Shown here: piece after piece, positions 10,332 through 20,869 of the stretch
How positions within the stretch are numbered: position 1 is the stretch's first letter
How the letters are laid out: every line of letters begins with the position of its first letter
Assembly: GCA_032358165.1 (NCBI GenBank)
Contig: JAALGY010000020.1
Coordinates: forward strand, 1,488,001 to 1,552,000
DNA from: Diplosphaera chodatii
Lineage: Eukaryota; Chlorophyta; Trebouxiophyceae; Prasiolales; Stichococcaceae
Direction: 5' to 3'
DNA length: 64,000 nucleotides
Notes under the pieces: model-generated
What the model was told of the DNA's origin: nothing
Database searches by the model: none
What the model saw: only the letters and a program-made list of their open reading frames with translations
Translations under genes and position numbers: made by a program

Positions 10332-12162
10332 ATGAGAGCGCTGGTATTCAGCGAAAAGGACGGTCTACGCGTGGATCTAAATCGTGCAAAGCCGATTGCT
10401 GCTGCCGACGAGGCTCTCATAAGAGTGAAGCGTGCTGGTGCGCCGTGTTTGCACTCTGCAATTCTGCCACCAGTACTCAATCAATGTGCAGAGACCAATA
10501 TTTATGCCATTGAACTCGGGGTGTAGGCATTTGCTCGACGGACCTGGAGATCATCAAAGGCTATGTGCCTGGCTTTGATGGAGCGCTCGGACATGAGTTT
10601 GTTGGCGTGGTGGAGGAGTGTGCTGCAGCTCCAGATCTAGTAGGTAGGGTGCATTTACGCAGACGGATTTCAGGTGCTATAGATAAAGGTTAGGTTTGCG
10701 ATTTGTGCTGTGGGTGCCAGAAAACAGCAGAATGCTGCCTTTGTTGCAGGTCAGAGGGTTGCAGGTGAAATCAACTGCAACCTCGACCCCGACTTTGAGC
10801 ACCCCAACGAGGTCTTTATCCGCAACCACGCACCGAAGCGGACAGTGCTGGGCATCATTGGGAAGGACGGCGCATGAGCGAGTACATCAACTTGCCGGTC
10901 GGCAACTTGCATATGGTGAGGGCTTCTGTCTGGTTCGAGGGTCCTTCGGTATGCATGGCAGCCTTCTATCACATCAAGACCTCACTGTACACCCATGCAT
11001 ACTGCGCAGGTCCCAGACGCCATCAATGACTTGGAGGCCACATTCACAGAGCCGCTGGCTGCTGCATGCCGTATCGTTGAGCAAAAGGTGCACTTGTTGC
11101 ACTGTTTATGTGAGTGAGTTGGCCGTCCATGATGGCCACATTAAGCGCAAAGTCCGCTACGTACGAGTTTTCTGCAAGCTGACGAGCGCTAGGGACACTG
11201 AGCTTGCTTTACCCCTGTGCAGGCTGTGAGGCCAGGGCAGCGCATCGCCGTGATTGGAGATGGCAAGTTCGGGCTGCTGATCGCACAGAACCTGGTGGTT
11301 GCGGGTCACGAGGATGTGACACACTTTGGACGGCACCGCAGCAAGCTGGACCTGGTGGAAGGCACCGTCAAGGAGCTCGTCGCTGATGACTCCAGCGCCA
11401 AATTTGCACAGGTGCATTGCTGGTCTAGACGTTCATGATCTGGCAGTGGATCTGCCTGGTCCAGGTCATTAGTCCTCGGCAACTGCACAATACTCTACTG
11501 TTTGCAGTTTCTACTGTGTGGGACTTCAGGCCATGGGCTGCAGGACTGGTATAAGTGGTGGATGTCACTTCGTGTTGCAGCAGCATACAGTGCAGCAGAA
11601 TTGGACTGAGGAAAGTCGTCGTTTGCAATTTGCAGAGCTTTGACGTGTGCATTGAGGCGTCAGGCTCATCACAAGGCATACGGCTGGCAGCGGCGCTCAC
11701 CCGGTCGCTAGGCACCATTGTGCTGAAGTCCACTTGCAGCACTGTGGGGGATGCAAATGCCCCGAGCTTTGCAGCTATCGCGAATGACATCGTGGTGCAG
11801 GAGCTGACGCTAGTTGGCTCCAGGTGGGCAAGCTGTTGGTAGCAGTTGGCTTCAATCTTGTGGGCTTCCTGTATGGTTCTGCATGTGCACGGCTCAGCAG
11901 GGCCCTGTGTACCACTCTGCTCACGCGCCAACGGTGGCTGTTTCCTGCAGTAGTGACTGTACCACAACTGCAACTTAGGTATTCGCCCTGCCCCAGGTGC
12001 GGGCCCTTCCCTCCGGCGCTCAGGGCGCTGGAGGATTCGCGGGTCAAGAAGCTTGTTGCCGCCATGGTGACCGAGGAGTTCCCCATCAGCCAGGGCATTG
12101 ACGCCATTGCAAAGGCCAAGTCCAAAGGCGTCTTGAAGGTCGTGATCACCATGGACGACTGA
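10332..12162 (+). CDS. Zinc-type alcohol dehydrogenase-like protein (MDR superfamily), about 336 aa, with an apparent frameshift
   Basis: Exons: 10332-10437, 10527-10643, 10750-10915, 11010-11087, 11223-11411, 11636-11823, 11997-12162. Catalytic zinc ligands are present: GICSTDLEIIKGY (Cys) and GALGHEFVGVV (His-Glu). The nucleotide-binding site is IAVIGDGKFGLLIA in exon 5, a GxGxxG Rossmann motif for NAD(P). Exon 6 (SFDVCIEASGSSQG) and exon 7 complete the cofactor domain; the protein ends VVITMDD. The four-Cys structural zinc loop is absent. Inside exon 3 the frame breaks: upstream reads TVLGIIGKDG then meets TGA at 10875, while the next frame reads MSEYINLPVGNLHMV, the expected continuation. 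The exon sum is 1010 bases, one short of a multiple of three. This is either a one-base loss in the assembly or a real lesion. Substrate unknown. Confidence 0.85.
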
Positions 12163-12880
12163 AGCGGACCACCACACATGGTGCTCATCAACGCTTGGGG
12201 ATTGCATTTCTGTATAGTGGCAGGAGGTCTGTACCACATCGGTTCCATTCAAGGCGGGTCTGTGCACTGCTCAGCAACGATCAGGAGCTGTGGAAGACAA
12301 GCATATTGATCGCCCTGCTCCTGTACAAGTGCACTGATGAGCTACGTAATCATAAAGTGTGTCCTCAGTTTGGTGCATCGCTGCTCTGTGAACTGGAACT
12401 GTCACGAATGTGTTAGGACGCTCTCCATTGATGACAGTGGGAACTGTGTACCTTAGCAGACCGCAGACAGATGCAGACACTGGAAGACTGTGTGAGATCC
12501 TACCTTTGTATGCTTGCACCAAACGTCATCATTGCTCTGCATTACAGTAGTGTACAACGTACCAATGCCAACCCCCATGGGATGAACTTGCCTCAAAATT
12601 GCTGCAGTGCAGCTGTAGCGTCATACACTGCTCTACATCTGGCAGCAGAACCCTTTGAATACTATCAGACTGCTTTACAAGGGTCCACGTTGCTTGCACA
12701 GCAACCATTGTTCAGAGCTTTTGATCTGCATGTTGCTGCCCCAGCGCACACTTCCTCTGGTTGGTTGTGGGCTGGCCTGCTGGCGTCAGTCAGCAGCAGG
12801 CTGGTCATGCTGTACACTGTCCAGACTGGCGCTGGAACACTGGAGCAAGACTGCTTCTGCACGGGGCATGCCTGGGCAGC
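12163..12880. other. Convergent intergenic region
   Basis: Between the dehydrogenase stop (+) and RING-gene stop (-); it should contain both 3' UTRs. The long + strand ORF that starts at 12471 runs into the antisense of the RING gene and is not supported. Confidence 0.5.
12675..12679 (-). terminator. TGTAA-type poly(A) signal of the RING gene
   Basis: TTACA on the + strand is TGTAA on the minus strand, about 200 bases past the RING-gene stop. A second copy lies at 12542-12546. Confidence 0.45.
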
Positions 12881-14152
12881 TCAGTGCTGCACGATGGCGT
12901 CCTCCACTGCGCGGCGGTTGTTGCGGCGGGCCCGGCGTCCCGTGCCAGGGGTGCCGCTGCCTGGGCTGCACCCCAGCGGGGGGCTGGACCCCGAGGGGCT
13001 GAGCCCAGTGACGTCGGTCCCGCCGCCGTCCGAGTCCTTGCAAAACGGCGACACGGCGGGCGCCCTGCGGCTGCCGCCGCCGCGGCGCACCGGGATGGGC
13101 TGGCTGGCGCTCGGGGCGTGCGGCGGCAGCAGGCCGCCGGCTGCAGCAACAGGACCCTCTGCTGGTGACGCCCCCGCGGATGCAGGGCTTGCGGCAGCTG
13201 CTGCGAACGGTGCAGTGGCGATGTTGGCGCCCGGGCCAGGGTCGGAACCACGACCAGCTGCACTTGGGCCCCTGTTGCGCCGACGTCTGCCGCTGCCGGC
13301 TGACGACGGGGCGTCAGGCTTTGGAGCAGTTGCTGTGCCCTGGCCACCTTTCTTCTTCCGAGTCGCCTGTGCAGGGGGGGTCTGTGCCGGGCGTGCATAC
13401 GAGCGACCAGAGGACACAAAGCCATTCTCCCCAAAGCGCCGGTTGCCAAGCACAATGCGTGCTCTGCCGGCCGCTGCTGAGAAATAGTAGTCTTCTACTG
13501 CTTCGTCATCATCGTACTCCTGGAAGTAGGGCTCATAGTCCCGCCACTCACTGCTGCCGTCCTCTGCTGACAGCTTGCACCTGCCCTGCTCCACTTCCTG
13601 CATGTGGTCAGTGAAGAAGCGTGCGCGCTTCAGCAACGTGACCGACTCCTCGCACGGGAAGTCGTTGAGGGAGCCATCAAGGCGGTAGTATGTGAGCAGG
13701 TAGTCAAAGGGCGCCTTGCATTGCGGGCACGTTGAGTGCTCGCGGTGCGCTGCCCAGCGCAGGATGCACTTCACGCAGTAGGAATGACCACAGCCAGGGC
13801 TGATACTGGCGATCTCCTCCAGCTCTGTGTGCTGTAGGCAGATGCTGCAAGTCATCTCGTCGGCTGAGGTGGAGCCGCTGTCATCAGGCCCCACCACGGC
13901 AGCAACCACAGGTGCAGCTCGGGTCTCAGCAGCAGATGGCTCACCGTAGGACCCCGCTGTTTCGGCCTGGCTAATGCGCAAGGCAGCCAGCAGCGTTGTG
14001 TCTGGATCGCCACGGGTGGTCTGGGCTGCTGCCATGGCCATGTAGCTCGATGTCAGGGCCAATGCGAAGCTGATGCTACGCCAGGGGCCAGAGGCCCGCA
14101 GGAGCGGCCTGGCGGAGACTGTCTGGTGCAATCTGAATCCAGCGTCAATCAA
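12881..14152 (-). CDS. RING-HC finger protein (423 aa), probable E3 ubiquitin ligase, intronless
   Basis: One uninterrupted ORF. A C3HC4 RING spans about residues 102-145: CSIC, then CGHSYCVKC, then CPQC, with spacing C-x2-C-x15-C-x-H-x2-C-x2-C-x12-C-x2-C. It is followed by YYRLDGSLNDFPCEESVTLL, an acidic Tyr-rich stretch (EYDDDEAVEDYYF) and IVLGNRRFGENGFVSSGR, a conserved order in a family of plant RING proteins of unknown substrate. The last 170 residues are Pro/Ala/Gly-rich with basic patches and look disordered. RING proteins of this type recruit E2 enzymes. Met40 or Met38 could be the true start, since residues 1-38 are not conserved in appearance. Confidence 0.88.
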   Translation of the reverse strand: MIDAGFRLHQTVSARPLLRASGPWRSISFALALTSSYMAMAAAQTTRGDPDTTLLAALRISQAETAGSYGEPSAAETRAAPVVAAVVGPDDSGSTSADEMTCSICLQHTELEEIASISPGCGHSYCVKCILRWAAHREHSTCPQCKAPFDYLLTYYRLDGSLNDFPCEESVTLLKRARFFTDHMQEVEQGRCKLSAEDGSSEWRDYEPYFQEYDDDEAVEDYYFSAAAGRARIVLGNRRFGENGFVSSGRSYARPAQTPPAQATRKKKGGQGTATAPKPDAPSSAGSGRRRRNRGPSAAGRGSDPGPGANIATAPFAAAAASPASAGASPAEGPVAAAGGLLPPHAPSASQPIPVRRGGGSRRAPAVSPFCKDSDGGGTDVTGLSPSGSSPPLGCSPGSGTPGTGRRARRNNRRAVEDAIVQH

Positions 14153-16166
14153 GCAAAGTATGCGACGGCTGCACTGGCTGCCCTTACAAGTCTAGCACTG
14201 ACAGACCCACGCAGGACCTGTCCCCTAAACTGAACACTCCCAAATCCGCGAGAGCTCTCGCGTAACGAACCCGAAGCAAGGTCTGACACAGATGTCACCA
14301 ACCGAAGCGGAAGACTTCAGACATTGGCTTACGCTGGTCCATCACACGTTGTGAGGAGGGTTATACATCAGCACTTTCATCAGGTGCGTCCGGGTTTTAG
14401 CCGAGGGGCATAGAAGACCATCCCTCGCGCCTGTCCTCGTGTGCTCATGTCGCACTTGTCATATGCGTCAGCCACCAAAGCATATCGACCAGAGACAAGC
14501 CTTCGCACGTCGGTTGTTGGTGATAGCGTCGCTGCTGTGTCGTTTCAGGCAAGCCGCCATATGTAGTCCCGAACACCACCTGGGTTGGCTAAACATTGCA
14601 GAATTGCACACATCATCAAGCCAGCCAGTCTTAGGAACACCTTGCTTGGTATCGGTCGCCATTGGCAAGCAGATGCCAGTCCTGGCCACTTGTTTATCCA
14701 TCCCAGGTTCAGTGGTAGCCACCTTATCATGTTCTTGGACACGGCAGCATACATTAGGGGCAATAGGGGGCGGCATCAACTGCGCAGGTGCACACCATGG
14801 CACGGCTGCTGCAAAGCTTTCAGCTGGCATATATACGTCCGGTTGCTGGCGGCTGTGCTGTTGTTGTCAAACATGCACAGAACATGTTGAGGCGGCCCAG
14901 CTTGCCGGCCGGTGCAATTGGTAATACCTAGCTAGGTAGCAGGGCTGCGTGCCAGGCTGGACACGGCGACGGTTTTGTGCACGCGGACAGGGCGGCAACC
15001 ACCACATGCGGTATGTAGTACCTTCTCATGTGCATGTGCGCCATCACGCCAGGGCACCCTGGCGGAGTCGCGTCTGTGATGCAGCCACAACAGTGCATGT
15101 GGCCTTCGGTCTTCCACACATGCTGCGAGCGTGTTCCACTGACGAGGTGCCAAGGAGCAGATCATCCTGGTATCAGGAACACTTGTTGAGGGCTACAGGC
15201 TCATGTTGCAAGTCTATCATGAACAATCGCGAAAGACCTCCGTTACTGAGTGGGGTCCCGCACTAAGACGACCAGCTTCCAGCAGCTGCAGGCTTGCGCA
15301 CCCTGCCCAAAACGCTTACACGACGTACTGGGCTATTCAGTGCGCACCTTGTAGGCTGCAGGATTTGCATCCATTGTAGGAAGGCTGTCCTCCATGACCT
15401 TCACCGAAATCATCCGAAACCAGCTATAACATCTGGTCAAACACAGATCAGTTGCTGCAAAGCTACAGAAAACATTCGATTGGTTGCTTCTCTCGGGTTC
15501 GAGGCGCACTTGTGACCGGCCATGGGCGCTGCACCTCGACCTCCTGAAAGCTCATCTGATTATGTAACCCCCAAGCCAACAAGCGACTGCACCACATGCG
15601 AGCAGCAAATCTCACAGCAGGAGCAAAGCTGCGTGGCCTATGCAACGTGGGGACTTGTCCGATCGCAGTCCAGAGCCCTGGAGACGGCGAAGCCTCGGGC
15701 CCACGTGATTGGCCACGTGGCAGAGGACGAACTGGTTTCCAGTTGGACGGGAAGCAACCTGGCAACATTGCTGCCGTTTCCCAACCTCAAGGCGCGACCA
15801 CTGCGCTGCAGCAAATCAAGGAGGGCCGGCGCGTGTGCGGCGGGCAACAGGTTGGTCCATTGTAACTCCTGGTTCAAAGACTATGACCCTGTTGCAGGGC
15901 CTGGACTTGTGTGGCGCCGTCCTGATGGCCACGCCTGCTCTCCCGCACGCACATGTTCCAAGTATCAGCGGGCTGCCGTGGGCATGAGCCCAGCCTGGGC
16001 GTCCGCGCTTGCGCAACCCTAGACTGCGTCAGCCGCCAGTTTTGCTGCCTCATCCTGCATGCAGCCCAGCGTCCGATACCCGGAAGCAACCGCAAAGCCT
16101 CCAGCTGCTGGCTCATGTCTTGGTGGTGCTGCAGGTCGTCCAGGCCACTGCTGAAAAGCAGGTACC
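14153..16166. other. 2-kb divergent intergenic region upstream of the ammonium transporter
   Basis: Largest gene-free stretch in the window, between the RING gene (-) and the ammonium transporter (+). ORFs exist (e.g. 15522-16022 +) but none shows domain-like content or splice-consistent exons. It may hold long 5' leaders or promoter elements. Confidence 0.5.
15702..15719. promoter_or_regulatory. Two G-boxes flanking a reverse CCAAT box
   Basis: CACGTG at 15702-15707 and again at 15714-15719, with ATTGG (CCAAT reversed) between them. It lies about 450 bases upstream of the ammonium transporter ATG. G-boxes are bound by bZIP/bHLH factors and CCAAT by NF-Y. Function here is inferred from motif and position only. 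Confidence 0.4.
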
Positions 16167-19100
16167 ATGGCTTCAGCCGCGGTGACCGAACAGCTGGACA
16201 CACTGGCCACGCTGCCGGTGGCGTTCAATGGCGCGCTGGGTGAGTTCCCCATTCCTTCACACAGCTGTCGGCAGACTGCTCAGCGGCTGCTGACCTGCGC
16301 ACCATGTGGGATCGCTCGTGTCCCATGTGCTTGCCGGACCACCGTCCTGCCTGTCAACCCTTTTTGCTGCTGTGCGCCCCCCAGCAGTTGCCCCACCTCC
16401 GCTCACCGGTTGTATGCTCCAGGCCACTGATGCAGGCGTTCATCTTACGCCTGTTGTTGTTGTTTACTTTCCGTCCTAGGCAGTGGGTTGCCTACCTCAC
16501 GATGCAGATCGCATTCGATTTGGTGGTGCTACTCTGCAGGTGGCGCCCTCGATGTCAACTCCGCGTTCACCCTGTCATCAGGTACTGCTAGGCTGGGCGG
16601 GGAGATCAGTATGCACACCCAGGAGTGAGATGTTTGCTGCTAGCATCTACTCTGGCAACAGCGCTGCCACCCTGAAGTATGTGGAGCGGATTGCATGATA
16701 TTCTTGTCGCAGGGTACCTGGTGTTCTTCATGCACTGCGGGTTCGCCATGCTGTCCATCGGCTGTGTGCGGGCGAAGTTCGCGAAGCATATTTCCATGCT
16801 GATCCTGGTGGACGCGTGTACCTCCGGACTCGCCTTCTACTTGTTTGGATGTGCGTCTCCGCTGCACTGCAATTGCGCATCCTCCTCTCCAGCCTATGCT
16901 TGGTAGTCATGATGGCAAGACGACACTGTCTGAGGCCTGCCTGTGTCTCGACTGCAGATGCGATTGCCTTTGGTGACAAGACCACCCCAGCCAACCAGCC
17001 AGGCGCAAATGGGCTCATCAGCGACCCCACAGCAGTGTCCAATAACAATGTGTTCATTGGCACGCGGTACTTCGCGCTGGGCAACGACTTCCCCAACAAC
17101 CAGTACTACCTGTTCTTCTTCCAGTGGACGGTGAGCTTGCTGTCATCAATTTTGACCATCGTGCCGTGCTGCATCGCTGCTGGAGCAGCTACAACCGGCA
17201 TCACCCCACAGTCCGCCTACTCACGATTGACACATGCTGCTGCTGCTGCTGCCTTACAGTTCGCGGCGACGGCGTGCACAATCGTATCGGGTGCCCTTGC
17301 CGAGCGCGCCAAGTTCGAGGCCTACGTCCTTTACTCCTTCTTCATGGCGGCCTGGGTGTACCCGGTGGTCGTGCACTCCATGTGGTCGTCGTCCTCATAC
17401 ATTGGCGCCTTCCGGTGCGTCCATGCCAAGCCCATAAACCACCTGTCGCTCTGCTCAGCTGCCCAGACTATGTGCAACCATTGGCTTTTGAGCGCTGCAT
17501 CTTGCCGTCCAGACGTTGCTTCAGCGGACCTCAGCCATGGCCTGACATCTTGTCTGCACTTGCTGCAGCACCAACGGCAAGCTGCTGTTCAACACCGGCG
17601 CCATCGACTACGCTGGCTCTGGCGTCGTGCACATGACTGGTGGCTTTGCCGCGGCTGTGGGCTGCGCCATCCTGGGCCCACGCCTTGGGCGCTTCCGTGC
17701 TGACGGCACGGTGCGCACCTGCCTGTTAGCTTCATCTGATAGCACTTGGTTCATGTCCACAGTATCAGGTGGTACATCACTGCGACGGGCCGTATTTGCA
17801 AGTGTCTTGTTCAGATACTGGGGCCATGCTCGATGTGCTGCATACGCCGGTGCCTCAATAGCTCGCACTGTTCGCATGCGCAGGCGGTTGAGTACGCCGC
17901 GCACAACTACTCGCTATTCCTGCTGGGCGTCATGATCCTGTGGTTCGGCTGGTACGGTTTCAACCCGGGAAGCGCGCTGGCCATCCTGCCAGCTGGCTTC
18001 TCGCTCCCCGTGCAGCAGGTACTTAGTGAGCCTGGTTGCCTGACTACTGGTTCTGAACACTACACGCGGACTACAGGTTTGGGTCGACACATGTGCCATC
18101 ATTGTCTTGGTGTCCTCGATGGACTCCTGCATTCTGCAGTGACATCCGTTTTTGTCGTCAAATTGTATCGTGGGTCCTGTGTCATAGCCTTGAAGCTGCT
18201 CACCGCCTGTTGCACAGGCCGCTGTCAACACCACCCTGTCGCCCTGCGCCTCCGGCCTTGTCGGCCTGATCATGAAGGCAGTTATGACCAAGGTCAAGCA
18301 TGGTGAGCGCACTACTATTTCAAGACATCTGCAAGCCTGCATCTGCCAGACGCAGCTTGAATTTTGGCATTGCATGACATCCTGCCTTGCTGCATGCACG
18401 GTTTTCCTGAATGCTACTCAATCCTAACTCGTGGCGCCATCGTGCAGGTCACCGCAACTATGGTAGGCTGTATGACAACCCAACCTTAGGCCGTTGCACA
18501 TTCATGGGGTTGCAAATATGTTGTAGTTGTCGAGTTACATGCACGCTGTCACAGATCAACATTGGTTGCGTCTGAAGCCCACCATTCCACTTCGGCATGC
18601 AGATCTGATGACGTTTGGCAACAGCGTTCTGGCGGGCCTGGTTGCCGTCACGGCAGGCTGCTCAGTCATATACCCGTGGGCTGCCATCATCATTGGCGCT
18701 GTTGCCGGCGTCGTGTACAACCTCGGCTCCTGGGTACGGCTTGCTCATGTGTTGACTGCACAGGGGAAATAGCTGCCCTACTGTGGTTGAAAACAGATAA
18801 TCACATGAATTTTTGCGCCCAACAAAGGGCGCAAAAGTTTTCGCCCTGACAATAGGGGAAAGCGCGTCCATCAGCGGTGCTGAATTGCCCTTGCTTGCAC
18901 CGCAGGTGAGCCTGAAGCTGCACCTTGACGACCCGCTGGACGCCATTGCTGTGCATGCCTGGAACGGCACCTGGGGCGTCATCGCAGTCGGCTTCTTCGC
19001 CTCTCAGCGCCTGATCCAGGTGCGGCTGTGGGTCCTGCTCACACATGGCTGCACTGGCTGCTCACTGACCGCCTGATCTACTGACAGTGCCCACTTTCAA

Positions 19101-20161
19101 ATATCTATGGGAAAATGATGTGAAGGGGGCGTCCATGTTTGTAATAGTGGCATGGGCAACAGTTGCAAGTCCTCTGCCTGCCTCGAGCAGCGCACCAACA
19201 TCAGGCCTGCTGACCATAGAGCGTCGGCTCAGCGCACTTGGTGCATGAGTGCAGAGCGCATACGGCGTCCGGACCGACAATGGCGAGGACCGCCTCAACT
19301 ACGGCTGCTTCATGACCGGCGGCAACGGCAACCTGCTGGGCGCGCAGCTCATCGAGGTCCTCTGGATTGCTGGTGCGTCGCAGTTCCTGACCCTGCTCAT
19401 AGCGCACGCTGCAGGTGCACAGACACGCAGATGCAGGGGTGGCCAGCACCTGCAGGCGCATGCACATACATTCCCTACCCCTTCGCAAGCCTGGCAGCCG
19501 CTGGTGCTGACATGCACTCCGTCCTCGTCGGTGACACTGACATGCGGGTTGCACCCCTGGCTGCAGGCTGGACGGTGGTGAACATGGGCCTGTTCTTTGG
19601 GCTGCTGCGGGTGGTTGGCCTGTTCCGGGTGGACCCCAAGGACGAGGAGGAGGGTCTGGACCACTCCTACCACGGCGGCAGCGCCTACGGCGACACCGCC
19701 GGAGAGTCCCACTTCGAGTGCGCCATTCACTCATCCGACATGCCAACATTCCACCCCTGCCACACTCCCCTCTGCTCACCTTTTGAACGCTGCCGTTGGT
19801 CCAGCACCAAAGTACAGCCGGTCCGTCACCTGCCTGTCTGCTGCGAACCGCTGCTGCATGCATGTGTTCTGCGCGTAGCCAAGGCAACACACGCTTGAAA
19901 GGGCTGGCTTGCAAGGCGGCTTTGATCTGCATCCACCCTGCTGTACATCCTCAGCTGCCTCACAGCGCATGCAACTGCATCCATAGGTATTCCAAGGGCG
20001 ATGTTGCGGAGCTGCGTGCCGAGGTCGAGGCGCTCAAGGCCGGCATGGGCGGCGGCATGCATGGCGGCATGGGCGGCGGCATGGGTGGCGGCATGGGCAA
20101 GGGTGGCATCGGCAACGGCAGGCCCGTGGGGACGCTGCACACCGAGGCTGAGGTCGTGTAA
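16167..20161 (+). CDS. AMT1: AMT1-type ammonium transporter (548 aa, 14 exons)
   Basis: Exons: 16167-16239, 16540-16581, 16713-16850, 16958-17130, 17260-17414, 17569-17710, 17884-18018, 18218-18302, 18448-18462, 18603-18733, 18906-19019, 19255-19372, 19567-19717, 19987-20161. All phases agree. Characteristic segments: [13 protein letters not shown] (first core helix), [31 protein letters not shown] (pore His), [12 protein letters not shown] and [20 protein letters not shown] (second pore His), [13 protein letters not shown] (last helix). It moves NH4+/NH3 across the plasma membrane for nitrogen uptake. The cytosolic tail has a short helix ([12 protein letters not shown]) and then Gly-Gly-Gly-Met repeats, unusual for the family. 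Exon 9 is only 15 bases. A further small exon between the first two cannot be excluded. Confidence 0.93.
20039..20112 (+). repeat. Coding GGCGGCATG minisatellite in the transporter tail
   Basis: Imperfect repeats of ggcggcatg(ggc) encode a Gly/Met-rich tail ([18 protein letters not shown]) in the last exon of the ammonium transporter. Confidence 0.85.
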
Positions 20162-20869
20162 TGGGGCCTGTGTGCCAGGGCGCACATGCAGCCTACAGCA
20201 GGAGCAGCAGCTCTGGCGTGGTGCCGCTGTGTTGGTGGCCACAAGGCTGAGCACTGGGCGTGTTCAAGCGGCATGGCTGGCAGACAGTCGGCAATCTCGA
20301 AGGAAGCCAGCTGTGGGAGGAACAGCCGGTGAAGGCACATCAGCATGTTTAGTTTATCCAGCACAGGGCCCGAATGTGCAAGGGACGAAGTGCACAAATC
20401 AAGCGCTGTTGTCACACATGGTAGCTAACTCATGCATGTTGCGCGATTTGTATTATGCATCCACAATGAATGTCAGGGTTTTTGGTTGAGCATGCGCCTC
20501 TTTGGACGCATCTCTGAATGCAGCGTTGCAAGCTGGCTGTCACATGAGAATGCTATCCAGCTGTTGCGCTGGAAGGGTTCATACAAACAGCAGAGCCTGC
20601 ACGCTGCGTTCAAGGTGCCTTGCGCTGCAGCAACTTCGCCAGAGAGCAGTGCAGTCCACTTTTGGTGTGTCTCGTTTGTTACTCGCTCTGCTGCTGTGGC
20701 GCTGAAGTACAGGCAGTTGGTCTCTGGGTTTCAGAGCGTGTGAGGGATATATCAATGGCCATCAATATCACAGATTGTAAAGCCGAGTTGCACCTCCGAA
20801 ACGATCAGCGCTACCGGTTTTCGTCGCCAGCCACTGGGCACAGCAGCATTCAGCAAGCAGCAGCTGCCA
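20162..20869. other. Convergent intergenic region
   Basis: Between the ammonium transporter and proteasome stops. It carries a TGTAA at 20776-20780, which would give the transporter a 3' UTR of about 630 bases. No supported ORF. Confidence 0.5.
20776..20780 (+). terminator. TGTAA poly(A) signal of the ammonium transporter
   Basis: TGTAA followed by AGCCG, 615 bases past the stop and the only copy noticed in this gap. Confidence 0.5.

Noticed and set aside
11425..12267. 280-aa minus-strand ORF
   Set aside because: Antisense to dehydrogenase exons 6-7.
12471..13487. 338-aa + strand ORF
   Set aside because: Antisense shadow of the GC-rich RING gene plus its 3' flank; low-complexity text, no domain, no splice context.
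15522..16022. 166-aa + strand ORF upstream of the ammonium transporter
   Set aside because: No domain, no conserved-looking text, and it contains the G-box cluster; treated as noncoding.
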